64,000 nucleotides of DNA from Hymenobacter jeollabukensis. Its GTDB lineage: Bacteria; Bacteroidota; Bacteroidia; Cytophagales; Hymenobacteraceae. Of the stretch, positions 17,161 to 26,011 are shown piece by piece (the first letter of the stretch is position 1; the number at the start of each line of letters is the position of its first letter). The notes beneath the pieces are model-generated. The model was not told where the DNA came from. It did not search any database and was given only the letters and a program-made list of their open reading frames with translations. The stretch lies in contig NZ_VAJM01000002.1 of NCBI RefSeq assembly GCF_005771675.1, positions 1 to 64,000 of the forward strand, given 5' to 3'. Both the position numbers and the translations under genes were made by a program.

Positions 17161-18597
17161 ATGTCCATCACCAACGAACTACTGAACACCGTGCTGCGCC
17201 ACGCCGGCCAGGAGGTGTCGCGCAAGGAATTTCTGAACCTGGCGGGCCGCGGCCTGGCCGTGGGCGTCGCCGCCGGCACCTTGGCCAGCTGCAACTCGGG
17301 CGGGGGCAAAGCGGCGGAGGCACCGGCCAGCGCGCCCACCACCGGCACGCCCGCCTCGCAGGTCGACGCCTCGACCACCTACACCGCGGCAGACGGGCAG
17401 ACGGTGGCTTCCTCCGAAGCCGTGTCGCCGCCGGCCAAGGTGCCGGCCGAGGTGAGCAAGCCCATCGAGCTGGAGGAGTGGAAATCGGACGTGGACCCGC
17501 AGTCGGGGCCGGTGCCCACGCCGCTGCCGCCCGAGCAGCGGGTGGGCTACGCGCTGGTGGGCCTGGGCCACCTGACGCTGGAGGAGCTACTGCCCGCGTT
17601 CGGGGAGTGCAAGAAATCGAAGCCGGTGGCGTTGGTCAGCGGCTCGCCGGAGAAGCTGAAGAAGGTGGCTGCGCAGTACGGCATCAAGCCCGAAAGCTGC
17701 TACAGCTACCAGGACTACGAAAAGCTCAAGGACAATGCGGAGGTGCAGGCCATCTACATCGTGCTGCCCAACTCCCTGCACGCCGAGTACGTCATCCGCG
17801 GGGCCAGCACCGGCAAGCACATCCTCTGCGAAAAGCCCATGGCCAACTCGGCCAAGGAGTGTGAGCAGATGATAGCGGCCTGCAAAAAGGCCAATGTCAA
17901 GCTGATGATTGCCTACCGCATTCAGTACGAGCCCTACAACCGGCAGGTGCGCGACATGGTGCGCAGCCGGAAGTTCGGCAAGCCCAAGTACATCGAGGCG
18001 CAGAACAGCCAAAGCTCGGCCAACCCCGACCACTGGCGCCACAAAAAAGCCCTGGCCGGCGGCGGCGCCCTGCCCGACATCGGACTGTACTGCCTCAACA
18101 CGGCCCGTTTCGTGCTCGGCACCGAGCCCACGGAGGTGTTTGCCTACTCCTACAGCACGCCCGGCAACCCGCTGTTCAAGGAAGTCGAGGAAATGATGTC
18201 GTGGCAGATGCGCTTCCCCGACGGGGTGGTGGTGAACTGCATCACTGACTACAACACCCACGACTCGCGCTTTTACCGCCTGAATGCCGAGCGGGGCTGG
18301 CTGCACCTCGACAACGCCTACGCCTACCAGGGCCAGCAGCTGAAGACCTCGCACGCCGAGGGCCCAGCCAAAATGCAGAACCAGATTACCATTCCGGCGA
18401 AAAACCAGTTTGCGGCCGAAATGGACCATTTCTCGGCGTGCATCCTGGAAAACAAAGCGCCGCATACGCCCGGCGAGGAAGGCATGCAGGACCAGCGCAT
18501 CATGGAGGCCATTTACCAGTCGGCGCGCGAGGGCCGGCCGGTGAAGCTGCCGGCTGTGCAGGGCACCGACGTGTTCCGCGGACCGGAGCCGGCGTAG
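17161..18597 (+). CDS. Exported Gfo/Idh/MocA family oxidoreductase
   Basis: 478 aa. Residues 20-46 form a twin-arginine-like leader with a lipobox (SRKEFLNLAGRGL ... LASC), with RK in place of RR, so it is probably a Tat-exported, lipid-anchored enzyme carrying its NADP cofactor pre-bound. A Gly/Ala/Thr-rich linker follows to about 120. The Rossmann domain has YALVGLGHLTLEELLPAF, the family CEKPMANS motif (about 223-230) and MIAYRIQYEPYNRQVR; the C-terminal domain has GGGALPDIGLYCLNTARF. This arrangement resembles glucose-fructose oxidoreductase. Substrate unknown. Confidence 0.86.
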   Translation: MSITNELLNTVLRHAGQEVSRKEFLNLAGRGLAVGVAAGTLASCNSGGGKAAEAPASAPTTGTPASQVDASTTYTAADGQTVASSEAVSPPAKVPAEVSKPIELEEWKSDVDPQSGPVPTPLPPEQRVGYALVGLGHLTLEELLPAFGECKKSKPVALVSGSPEKLKKVAAQYGIKPESCYSYQDYEKLKDNAEVQAIYIVLPNSLHAEYVIRGASTGKHILCEKPMANSAKECEQMIAACKKANVKLMIAYRIQYEPYNRQVRDMVRSRKFGKPKYIEAQNSQSSANPDHWRHKKALAGGGALPDIGLYCLNTARFVLGTEPTEVFAYSYSTPGNPLFKEVEEMMSWQMRFPDGVVVNCITDYNTHDSRFYRLNAERGWLHLDNAYAYQGQQLKTSHAEGPAKMQNQITIPAKNQFAAEMDHFSACILENKAPHTPGEEGMQDQRIMEAIYQSAREGRPVKLPAVQGTDVFRGPEPA

Positions 18598-18809
18598 CGG
18601 CACGCCGCCCGGGTCGGCGGCTGCTACCGATGGGCTTGTGCCTGCGCGGCTGGCGGGGATATGTTTAACGGTAGACGTGCCGGGAAGCCTGGCAGGCTTT
18701 CCGGCACGCAAAAAAACTCCGTAGCACAAAAGAACGACTCCGTTTGACGAAAGGAAGATGACCGGAGCATCTGCATATTTGCAGCGTTGGCCGGCGGGTG
18801 GTAGTATAT

Positions 18810-18825
18810 CTTGATTGCAATCAAG
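18810..18825. promoter_or_regulatory. Perfect 16-bp palindrome CTTGATTGCAATCAAG
   Basis: No-spacer palindrome directly after TATAT, 60 bases upstream of the small membrane protein start and about 260 before GH15. It looks like a repressor operator; the factor is unknown. Confidence 0.45.
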
Positions 18826-18885
18826 GCGGCGCTGCTTCGGATGGCCGAACTTGCTCCCGTATTCGCCCCCAACACCGTTTCTGCC

Positions 18886-18999
18886 ATGAAAACATCCTCG
18901 TCTTCCCTGCAGCGTCAGTACTGGCTGGTCAATGTGATGCTGCGCGTGTGGGCCGCGGCCGGCGTGGCCGCCCTCGGCGCCGCGGCCTGGCTGTTGTAA
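18886..18999 (+). CDS. Possible 37-aa single-pass membrane peptide
   Basis: ATG 18886, ending at 18999, followed 84 bases later by GH15. The peptide has a hydrophilic N-terminus (MKTSSSSLQRQYW) and one hydrophobic segment (about residues 15-37, with VAALGAAAWLL at the end). An AT-rich upstream stretch and a palindrome precede it. No family recognised; it may be chance, since GC-rich frames often stay open. Confidence 0.35.
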   Translation: MKTSSSSLQRQYWLVNVMLRVWAAAGVAALGAAAWLL

Positions 19000-19083
19000 G
19001 GACGGCCCGGGTAACCCCACAGCCGGGTTTGGGGTACATCATCGGCACCGGGCGCCCAACCATACGCGGGCCCCGCCGCCCCT

Positions 19084-20871
19084 ATGAGCACCCGCCACAC
19101 CTACGACCTCGGCGTCATCGGCAACTGCGCCTACCTGGCTTTGATTCGGCAAGACACGCGCGTGCAGTGGCTGTGCTGGCCGCGCTTCGACAGCGGCTTC
19201 GTGTTCGGCGGGCTGCTCGACGACGAGCAGGGCGGCGAGTTCAGCCTCTTGCCGCCCGAGGGCCCGTTTCGCAGCCACCAGTACTACCTCGACAACACCA
19301 ACGTGCTCTGCACCGAGGTGGAAACCGCCCAGGGCCGCTACCGCGTGACGGACTTCGCCCCGCGCTTCCGGCAGTACGACCGGTACTACAAGCCGCTGAT
19401 GCTCATCCGGAAGCTGGAGCCGCTGTCGGGCACGCCCCGGGTGCGTGCCGTGTGCCGCCCCACCGGCGACTACGGCCGCCAGCCGCTCACGCCGCGGCGC
19501 TCCTCCAATCACATTGCCTTTCTGGGCCTGCCCGAGGAAATCCGCCTCACCACCAACGTCCCGCTGAGCTACTTGCTCGACGGGGAGGACTTTGCCCTCT
19601 CGGAAACCAAGTACCTGGTGCTGACCTACGGCGCGCCCCTGGAAGCCCCGCTGGAAAGCACCTGCGAGCAGTTTCTGCGCAACACCGTGCAGTACTGGCG
19701 CCAGTGGGTAAAATCGACCACCATCGGCACCCTTTTCCAGACGGAGGTCATCCGCTCGGCCCTGGCCCTGAAGGTGCACCAGTACGAAGACACCGGCGCC
19801 ATCATCGCGGCCAGCACCACCTCCTTGCCCGAGGCGCCGGGCAGCACCCGCAACTGGGACTACCGCTTCTGCTGGATGCGCGACACCTACTACATCCTGA
19901 CGGCCTTCAACAACATTGGCCACTTCGAGGAGATGGAGCAGTACTTCCACTTCATCACCAACATCTCGACCCGGGTGCGCGACAAATACCAGCCGCTGTA
20001 CTCCATCAGCGGGGCCGCGGAGCTGGTGGAGCAGGAGCTGACCCACCTGCACGGCTACCTCGGCAACCAACCGGTGCGCATCGGCAACGACGCCTATACC
20101 CACATCCAGAACGACGTGTACGGGCAGGTGCTGGTGGCCCTGCTGCCGCTGTACGTCGATAAGCGCTTCACCGCCCTGGAGCGGGCCCACTCCGAAACGC
20201 TGATGTACGAGGCGCTGCACTTCATCGACCGCACGATGGAGCAGCCCGACGCGGGCCTGTGGGAATTTCGCAACCTGGCCCAGTTTCACTGCTACACCTA
20301 CCTCTTCCACTGGGCCGGGGCCAACGCGGCCTGCCAGGTGGCTACCCGCCTGGGCAACGCCGACATGGGTGAGCTGGCCGGCCGCCTCACCCGCGAGTCC
20401 CGCGCGAAAATCGAGGCCTGCTACGACCCGCAGCGCGGCTGCTACACCAACGCCATCGGCTCGCCCCACCTCGATGCCAGTGGCCTGCAGCTCATCCTGA
20501 TGGGCTACCTCGACCCCAGCTCCGAGCGGGCCCGCACCCACCTCGCGGCCCTCGAAGCCGAGCTGATGACGCCCGAGGGCCTGTTCTACCGCTACCGCCA
20601 CGCCGACGACTTCGGCACGCCCGAAACCACCTTCCTCATCTGCACCTTCTGGTACATCGAGGCCCTGGCCTGCGTGGGCCGCACCGACGATGCGGTGGCC
20701 GCCCTGCGGCGCATCATGCAGTACACCAACCACCTCGGCCTGCTCTCCGAGGACGTAGACGCGCGCACCGGCTCGCAGTGGGGCAACTTCCCCCAGGCCT
20801 ACAGCCACGTGGGCCTGGTAAATGCCGCCTACCGCATCAGCAAGCGCCTCGACCGGCCGGTGTTTTTGTAA
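19084..20871 (+). CDS. Glycoside hydrolase family 15 protein (glucoamylase/trehalase-like)
   Basis: 595 aa, cytosolic (no signal). The N-terminal beta domain begins with DLGVIGNCAYLALIRQDTRVQWLCWPRFDSG, typical of the GH15 branch that includes bacterial glucoamylase-like and trehalase enzymes. The (alpha/alpha)6 catalytic domain carries NWDYRFCWMRDTYYILTAF, HIQNDVYGQ and GNFPQAYSHVGLVNAAY. GH15 enzymes invert at glucosides; in Bacteroidota and Actinobacteria this branch often lies beside trehalose-6-phosphate synthase, and the OtsA-OtsB fusion is 1.6 kb away on the other strand. A role in trehalose or short alpha-glucan turnover is therefore likely but inferred. Confidence 0.88.
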   Translation: MSTRHTYDLGVIGNCAYLALIRQDTRVQWLCWPRFDSGFVFGGLLDDEQGGEFSLLPPEGPFRSHQYYLDNTNVLCTEVETAQGRYRVTDFAPRFRQYDRYYKPLMLIRKLEPLSGTPRVRAVCRPTGDYGRQPLTPRRSSNHIAFLGLPEEIRLTTNVPLSYLLDGEDFALSETKYLVLTYGAPLEAPLESTCEQFLRNTVQYWRQWVKSTTIGTLFQTEVIRSALALKVHQYEDTGAIIAASTTSLPEAPGSTRNWDYRFCWMRDTYYILTAFNNIGHFEEMEQYFHFITNISTRVRDKYQPLYSISGAAELVEQELTHLHGYLGNQPVRIGNDAYTHIQNDVYGQVLVALLPLYVDKRFTALERAHSETLMYEALHFIDRTMEQPDAGLWEFRNLAQFHCYTYLFHWAGANAACQVATRLGNADMGELAGRLTRESRAKIEACYDPQRGCYTNAIGSPHLDASGLQLILMGYLDPSSERARTHLAALEAELMTPEGLFYRYRHADDFGTPETTFLICTFWYIEALACVGRTDDAVAALRRIMQYTNHLGLLSEDVDARTGSQWGNFPQAYSHVGLVNAAYRISKRLDRPVFL

Positions 20872-20994
20872 GGAATCCGCCAGGATTCGCCACCGGCTCC
20901 GGGGTTTCCTCTAGGTTGACGAAGATGGCTCGCGGGCCAGCCCACCCCGCTTGGCCTTGCTGATGGGGCCAGGGCCCAACGGCCGGGCGCCGCC

Positions 20995-22242
20995 TTATTC
21001 GCTCAACCGGGCCAGAAGCCAGGCACGGGTAGGGGCACCGGCTACCTGCTCGGTCACGGCCAATAATGCCCCGGTAGTGCTTATGCGCTGCTTGGCTACG
21101 GTCGCCAGCAACGCCCCAAATTTTTCCGTTCCCAGCCGAGCGCGGAGGGCCGCCAACACCACGGTACCCTTGTTGTAGATAACGCGCCGGTACATGGCCG
21201 GCGCGTGCGCGTAACGGTTGAAACCGATGATGGCCGGCGTGCCCACTGCCGACTCAGTCAGTTGGGTCAACCGCTCGCGGTAGCCGGTGGTGTCGCCGCT
21301 GGCTTGCAGGTAAAGCAAGCTGGAATAAGTAGCAAACGCTTCGTTGAGCCAGTCGTTTTCGTCGTGCACGGAACCGTAGCCCCACCACTTATGACTGATT
21401 TCGTGGGCCAGAATGAGCAGGTCGCCCCGGTCCTGTACATCGAAGGAGGTATAGGTTATTACCGTCGCGTTATCGAGCAGGCCGAAAGCATTGGCGTTGG
21501 TGCCGGGCAGCAGAATTCGGAAGTGGCTGATAGAGTCCTGCCGGCCGATGGTGCGGTTGTAAAAGGCAATGACAGCTTCGGCTTTGCGCAGCAGGGCCGA
21601 GTCGGCGGCAACCGGCGCGGCCCCGGCCTTGCAGACGCTAATTTCCCGCCGAGGCGAGGCCAGGTTGGCAAACTGCCGCGCAATGAGCGCGGTAGGCTCC
21701 AGGGCGCTGGTGGTGCCAGCGAAGGTCCAACGGTTGCGGCGCCGCTTGCGGGCGGGCCCGCTACTGCGCACCTCGTACCCCGGCGGCACGTCTACTTCCA
21801 GGGCGTACTGCACCAGGTCGTATTCGCGGTACGGCCGGTATGGCAGCCAGCCCGAGTGGGCGCTATATAGCTCGGCCTGCTCGGTGAACGTACGCGGGGG
21901 AAGAGCGCCCGAATACGAGAGCGTGAGTTGCCGGGCCTTGCGGGCTGGCCTTGCAAACCGCACGGTTACCCGTTGCACGGTGTCGGCGAAGTAGGGATAA
22001 AAGACCCGCTCCACCCGTTGCGCGGCAGATTCGGGTGCCCGCACCTGGTCGAGCCGCAACTGACGGTTAAGGTGTAGCACGATAGTGGAGGCCGTATCGG
22101 CGGCAGGCAGGCGCAGGGTGTACCGGCAGCTGAATGAATGGGTGGCGGGCGCGGCCTGCAGCTGGATGCGCACCGTCGGCTGCGCCTGCCCGTGAGAACT
22201 GGCTGTCAGCAAACCCATCCCGAATAGAAGCAACACTTTCAA
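20995..22242 (-). CDS. Exported M1-like (gluzincin) peptidase, divergent
   Basis: 415 aa with a TTG start at 22242 (KVLLLFGMGLLTASSHGQA as signal peptide). The zinc motif HEISH is at residues 280-284 and the third ligand NE at E301, giving a spacing of 16 residues instead of the usual 18 of M1 aminopeptidases. The GxMEN exopeptidase motif is replaced by NAFGLLDNATVITY. The N-terminal ~190 residues are a beta-rich M1-type domain. Only half the length of a classic M1 enzyme (about 850 aa). It is probably a periplasmic protease or peptide-binding relative. It separates GH15 and OtsAB, facing GH15 end to end. Confidence 0.78.
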   Translation of the reverse strand: MKVLLLFGMGLLTASSHGQAQPTVRIQLQAAPATHSFSCRYTLRLPAADTASTIVLHLNRQLRLDQVRAPESAAQRVERVFYPYFADTVQRVTVRFARPARKARQLTLSYSGALPPRTFTEQAELYSAHSGWLPYRPYREYDLVQYALEVDVPPGYEVRSSGPARKRRRNRWTFAGTTSALEPTALIARQFANLASPRREISVCKAGAAPVAADSALLRKAEAVIAFYNRTIGRQDSISHFRILLPGTNANAFGLLDNATVITYTSFDVQDRGDLLILAHEISHKWWGYGSVHDENDWLNEAFATYSSLLYLQASGDTTGYRERLTQLTESAVGTPAIIGFNRYAHAPAMYRRVIYNKGTVVLAALRARLGTEKFGALLATVAKQRISTTGALLAVTEQVAGAPTRAWLLARLSE

Positions 22243-22391
22243 GGCTATACCGGAAATAATTGGGAAAGCAGTTGGCTAGGTAAAGGTAGGTGATGATGAT
22301 GGGCCGAAATGCCCTGCGCCCCGCAGGGGCATAACGCTCCTCATCTGCACCCTGAAGCTGCAGCCAGGCTTTCACCGTTGGCCAGCACCTG

Positions 22392-22422
22392 AAAAAGCTC
22401 GTGCCGCCGGGGCAGCACGAGC
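22392..22422 (-). terminator. Terminator downstream of otsAB fusion
   Basis: On the minus strand GCTCGTGC-TGCCCCGGCG-GCACGAGC is followed by TTTTT. Confidence 0.75.
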
Positions 22423-22449
22423 CTTGCACAGCCCGCCGTTAGAGGTGCT

Positions 22450-24639
22450 TTACTCCTCCGCCGTCAGCAGGCCGCGCAACAGGCGGCGCACGTCGGCGGT
22501 GTTGCGCACGGCGTACTTGGCGAAGGAGCGGATGTCGGTGCCCACCTTCACGGAGTAGGCGTCGTCGGGAATGGCGCGGAACGTGTCCTCGTCGGTGCGG
22601 TCGTCGCCGATGGCCAGGATGAAATCGGGGTGCAGCTCCTGCACCCAGCGGGCGGCGGCGGTGCCCTTGTCGACGCCGGCGTTTTTCACCTCCACCACTT
22701 TGTTGCCGTCGAGGGTAATCAGGCCGCTGCCCTGCCCGATGAAAGCGAGGTGGGTGAGCATGTCCTGGGCCCGCTCGCGGCCCAGGTCGGGGTCGGTGCG
22801 GCGGTAGTGCCACACCAGGGCGTAGTCCTTTTCCTCGATGAAGGAGCCGGCCGTGCGGGCCACGTACTGCTCCATGATGGCCCGCACGTCGGGCTTCCAG
22901 TCGTTGCGCAGGGGCTGAATCATCTGCCAGTCCTGCCCGCGCTTGCGCAGCCACACGCCGTGCTCGGCAATGAAGTCCACCGGCAAATCCCCCAGCCACT
23001 CGCTCAGGGAGTACCGGTCGCGGCCCGAAATGATGACCACGTGGTTGCGGGCATCGGCGCAAAGCTCGGCCAGCAGCTGGCGCAGGAGTCCTTCGGGGCG
23101 CACCTGCTTGGGGTCGGTGTGGAAGGGCATCAGTGTGCCATCGTAGTCGAGCAGGAGCAGGCGGCGGTTGGCCTGCTGAAACGCGGCCACCAGCTGCTGC
23201 CGGGTGGCGTCGTCGAGCAAGTCGGTGCTCAGGGCGCCCTGCTTGATCTTGCTGTAGGTCAGGCGGTCCATAAACAGCTCCACCCAGGCGTGGATGTTGT
23301 AGCGCTGCACGATGGCCTGCAGCCCCTGCATGCGCTGCTGCTGCTCGTCCTCGGGCATCATCAGGGCCTCAAACAGCGTGTCGGCCACCTGCGAAGTGTC
23401 GGTGGGGTTGATGATGAGCGCGTCGGACAGCTCGCGGGCGGCGCCGGCCCGCTCGCTGAGCACCAGCACCCCGTGCCGATCGAGCTTGCTGGCCACGAAC
23501 TCCTTGGCCACCAGGTTCATCCCGTCGCGCATGGGCGTCACCAGGGCTACGTCGGCCAGCCGGTACAGCGCCGACAGCTCCTCCACCGGGTAAGAGCGGT
23601 AGAAGTACTGAATCGGCGACCAGCTGATGGTGCGGTACTGCCCGTTGATGCGCCCCACCAGCTCGTCGATTTCCTCCTTCAGGGCCTGATACTGGGCCAC
23701 CTGGTCGCGCGAGGGCACTACCAGCATGAGCAGGGTCACGTGGTTGTGCAGCTCGGGGTGGCGGGTGAGCAGCAGCTCGAAGGCCCGCAGGCGCTGGGCA
23801 ATGCCCTTGGTGTAGTCGAGTCGGTCGATGCTGAGCACCACCTGCTGGCCCTGCAGGGCCTCGCGGTACTCGTGCTCCAGCCGCCGGGCCTCTTCGGAAG
23901 CGGCTACCTCGGCGTACTTGTCGTAGTCGATGCCCATGGGGAAGGCGTCGACCAGCACGGCGCGGGTGCCGGTTTCCACCAATCCGTCGCGGCGCGAGAG
24001 GTTCAGCAGGCGCTCCGTCGCGCTCAGGAAGTGGCGCACGTAGCCGTAGGTGTGAAAGCCAATGAGGTCGGCCCCGAGCATGCCTTCCAGCAGTTGGGTG
24101 CGCCAGGGCAGGGCCCGAAACAGCTCGTAGGACGGAAAAGGAATGTGCAGGAAGAAGCCGATGGTGGCCTCGGGCAGCCGCTCGCGCAGCATGCCGGGCA
24201 GCAGCAGCAGCTGGTAGTCGTGTACCCAGATGGTGTCTTCGGGCCCGGCCAGGGCGGCCACCGCGTCGCAGAACTTGCGGTTGACGGCCTCGTAGGCCTC
24301 CCAGGTGTGGGGCTCGAACTGCGCGAACTGGGCGAAGTAGTGAAAGGTCGGCCAGAGGGTTTCGTTGCTGAAGCCCTCGTAGAAGTCCTTGATTTCCTGC
24401 TCGGTGAGAAACACCGGCTGCATATGGTCGGCCGTCAGCTGCTCGCGCACGCGCTGCTCGTCCTCGGGCGAGTCGAGGTACTGGCCGGGCCAGCCCACCC
24501 ACACGTTCTCCCCGCGCCGGTAAATGGAGCCCAAGCCGGTGGCCAGGCCGCCCTCACTGGGGCTGAACTGCAGCTCTCCTTCGGAGCTGCGGGATACTTT
24601 GGTCGGCAGGCGGTTGGAGACGATAAGGGTGCGGGACAT
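22450..24639 (-). CDS. otsAB: Bifunctional trehalose-6-phosphate synthase/phosphatase (OtsA-OtsB fusion)
   Basis: 729 aa from the ATG at 24639 ([15 protein letters not shown]); the listed upstream start would be TTG two codons earlier. Residues 1-470 are a GT20 synthase: [80 protein letters not shown]. Residues about 495-729 are a HAD phosphatase: [13 protein letters not shown] (nucleophile DYD), [16 protein letters not shown] and [12 protein letters not shown]. Together they make trehalose from UDP-glucose and glucose-6-phosphate. Fusion of the two enzymes is common in Bacteroidota. Monocistronic, with its own terminator. Confidence 0.95.
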   Translation of the reverse strand: MSRTLIVSNRLPTKVSRSSEGELQFSPSEGGLATGLGSIYRRGENVWVGWPGQYLDSPEDEQRVREQLTADHMQPVFLTEQEIKDFYEGFSNETLWPTFHYFAQFAQFEPHTWEAYEAVNRKFCDAVAALAGPEDTIWVHDYQLLLLPGMLRERLPEATIGFFLHIPFPSYELFRALPWRTQLLEGMLGADLIGFHTYGYVRHFLSATERLLNLSRRDGLVETGTRAVLVDAFPMGIDYDKYAEVAASEEARRLEHEYREALQGQQVVLSIDRLDYTKGIAQRLRAFELLLTRHPELHNHVTLLMLVVPSRDQVAQYQALKEEIDELVGRINGQYRTISWSPIQYFYRSYPVEELSALYRLADVALVTPMRDGMNLVAKEFVASKLDRHGVLVLSERAGAARELSDALIINPTDTSQVADTLFEALMMPEDEQQQRMQGLQAIVQRYNIHAWVELFMDRLTYSKIKQGALSTDLLDDATRQQLVAAFQQANRRLLLLDYDGTLMPFHTDPKQVRPEGLLRQLLAELCADARNHVVIISGRDRYSLSEWLGDLPVDFIAEHGVWLRKRGQDWQMIQPLRNDWKPDVRAIMEQYVARTAGSFIEEKDYALVWHYRRTDPDLGRERAQDMLTHLAFIGQGSGLITLDGNKVVEVKNAGVDKGTAAARWVQELHPDFILAIGDDRTDEDTFRAIPDDAYSVKVGTDIRSFAKYAVRNTADVRRLLRGLLTAEE

Positions 24640-24727
24640 AGGCAAGTCAGGAACGGTTCAGACTCTATACTACGTCGATTTGCCTAGTTCGGCCGGTTTC
24701 GCCCAGGCCACTGCCAGCCCGGCGCCC

Positions 24728-25789
24728 TCAGCTTTTCACCCCGAAGCGGTACTCGGTGGCGGAGCTGAACAGCTCGCCCGGGCGCAGCACCGTCGAAGGG
24801 AAACCGGGCTGGTTAGGCGAGTCGGGGAAGTGCTGGGTTTCCAGGCAAAAACCGGCGTGCTGGCCGTAAGGAAGGCCGTTTTTGCTCGTTAAGGAGCCGT
24901 CGAGGAAATTGCCAGTGTAGCACTGCACGCCGGGCTGATCGGTGCGCACCTCCAAGGTGCGGCCCGAGGTGGGCTCGTAGGCCGTGGCCACCAGCCGGAA
25001 ATTTTCGCCGCCCGCCAGCACCCAGTTGTGGTCGTAGCCGCCCGGCACCTGCGCTATGCGCGCCCCGATGGCCTGGGGCCGGGTGAAATCGAAGGGCGTG
25101 CCCGCTACCGGGCGTAGCTCCCCGGTCGGAATCAGCGTGTCGTCGACCACGGTGTAGCGCTCCGCGTGCAGTTGCAGCTCGTGGCCGAGCACGTCGGGCT
25201 GGGCGTCGGCGCTGAGGTTGAAGTAGGCGTGGTTGGTTAGGTTCAGCACCGTGGCCCGGTCGGTGGTGGCCGCGTAGCTGATGCGCAAGCCGTTGTCGGG
25301 CGTGAGGGCGTACACCACCGATACCGTCAGCGTGCCGGGGTAGCCTTCCTCGCCGTCGGGGCTGATGTAGGTCAGACGCAGGGCGGGCGTGGGCTCCACC
25401 AGCACCTCGGCCTGCCAGAGCACCTTATCGAAGCCGCGCCGGCCGCCGTGCAGGTGGTTGGGGCCGTTGTTGGTCGCCAGCTGGTACGTCTCGCCGTCCA
25501 GCTCAAACCGGCCCCGGGCAATGCGGTTGCCGAAGCGGCCGATCAGCGCCCCGAAGTAGGGGCCGGCCTGCTGGTAGGCCTCGCTCAGGTAGCCGGCTAG
25601 CGTGTCGAAGCCGAGCACCACGTCGCCGGGCTGGCCGTGGCGGTCGGGGGCCAGCAGGTGGGTGAGCGTGCCGCCGTAGTTGCTGATGCGCGCTTCGAGG
25701 CCGCGGCCGTTCGTGAGGGTAAACAGCTGGGCCGTCTGCCCGTCGGGCAGCGGGCCGAATTCGGCGGCGGTGATAAGCGGCTCGGACAT
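24728..25789 (-). CDS. galM: Galactose mutarotase (aldose 1-epimerase)
   Basis: 353 aa, ATG at 25789. Catalytic and substrate motifs are all present: ISNYGGTLTHL, FGNRIARGRF, NHLHGG (His, residues ~102-107), NLTNHAYFNL (second His), and the base Glu in FCLETQHFPDSPNQPGF. It interconverts alpha and beta galactose (and other aldoses), feeding GalK, encoded at 28051 in the opposite direction. It is downstream of the GH43 gene on the same strand, but a ~100-bp repeat element and a hairpin lie between, so co-transcription is uncertain. No signal peptide, so the cytosolic enzyme. Confidence 0.93.
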   Translation of the reverse strand: MSEPLITAAEFGPLPDGQTAQLFTLTNGRGLEARISNYGGTLTHLLAPDRHGQPGDVVLGFDTLAGYLSEAYQQAGPYFGALIGRFGNRIARGRFELDGETYQLATNNGPNHLHGGRRGFDKVLWQAEVLVEPTPALRLTYISPDGEEGYPGTLTVSVVYALTPDNGLRISYAATTDRATVLNLTNHAYFNLSADAQPDVLGHELQLHAERYTVVDDTLIPTGELRPVAGTPFDFTRPQAIGARIAQVPGGYDHNWVLAGGENFRLVATAYEPTSGRTLEVRTDQPGVQCYTGNFLDGSLTSKNGLPYGQHAGFCLETQHFPDSPNQPGFPSTVLRPGELFSSATEYRFGVKS

Positions 25790-25862
25790 GGCAGGTCGGG
25801 GTAGCGGGTTTCCGGCCGAAGTCTACGCACGAATCAGCAAACCGGCTGCCCCGAAACGCCGT

Positions 25863-25893
25863 CGCCCCGCGCATCAGGCGATGCGCGGGGCGG
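25863..25893. terminator. GC hairpin between galM and the repeat element
   Basis: CGCCCCGCGCATC pairs with GATGCGCGGGGCG around a short loop; no T tract, so termination is uncertain. Confidence 0.4.
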
Positions 25894-25894
25894 G

Positions 25895-25994
25895 TGTAGC
25901 GCGAACTTTCAGTTCGCGTATCGTTGCTGATGTTGTTAAGACAACCGTCCCGAAGCCTCGTTCCGGGCTACGCGAACTAAAAGTTCGCGCTACA
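25895..25994. repeat. Palindromic element with TGTAGCGCGAACTT ends (full copy)
   Basis: Ends 25895-25920 and 25969-25994 are inverted repeats with one mismatch, and each end is itself a hairpin (CGCGAACT...AGTTCGCG). The total length is ~100 bp, with no coding capacity. A half copy lies at 10623-10660. Confidence 0.75.
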
Positions 25995-26011
25995 ACGCGG
26001 CGGGCCCGGCC

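Noticed and set aside
19039-20808. 589-codon frame antisense to GH15
   Set aside because: Translation is His/Val/Gly-rich with no domain pattern; GH15 on the other strand has all expected motifs.
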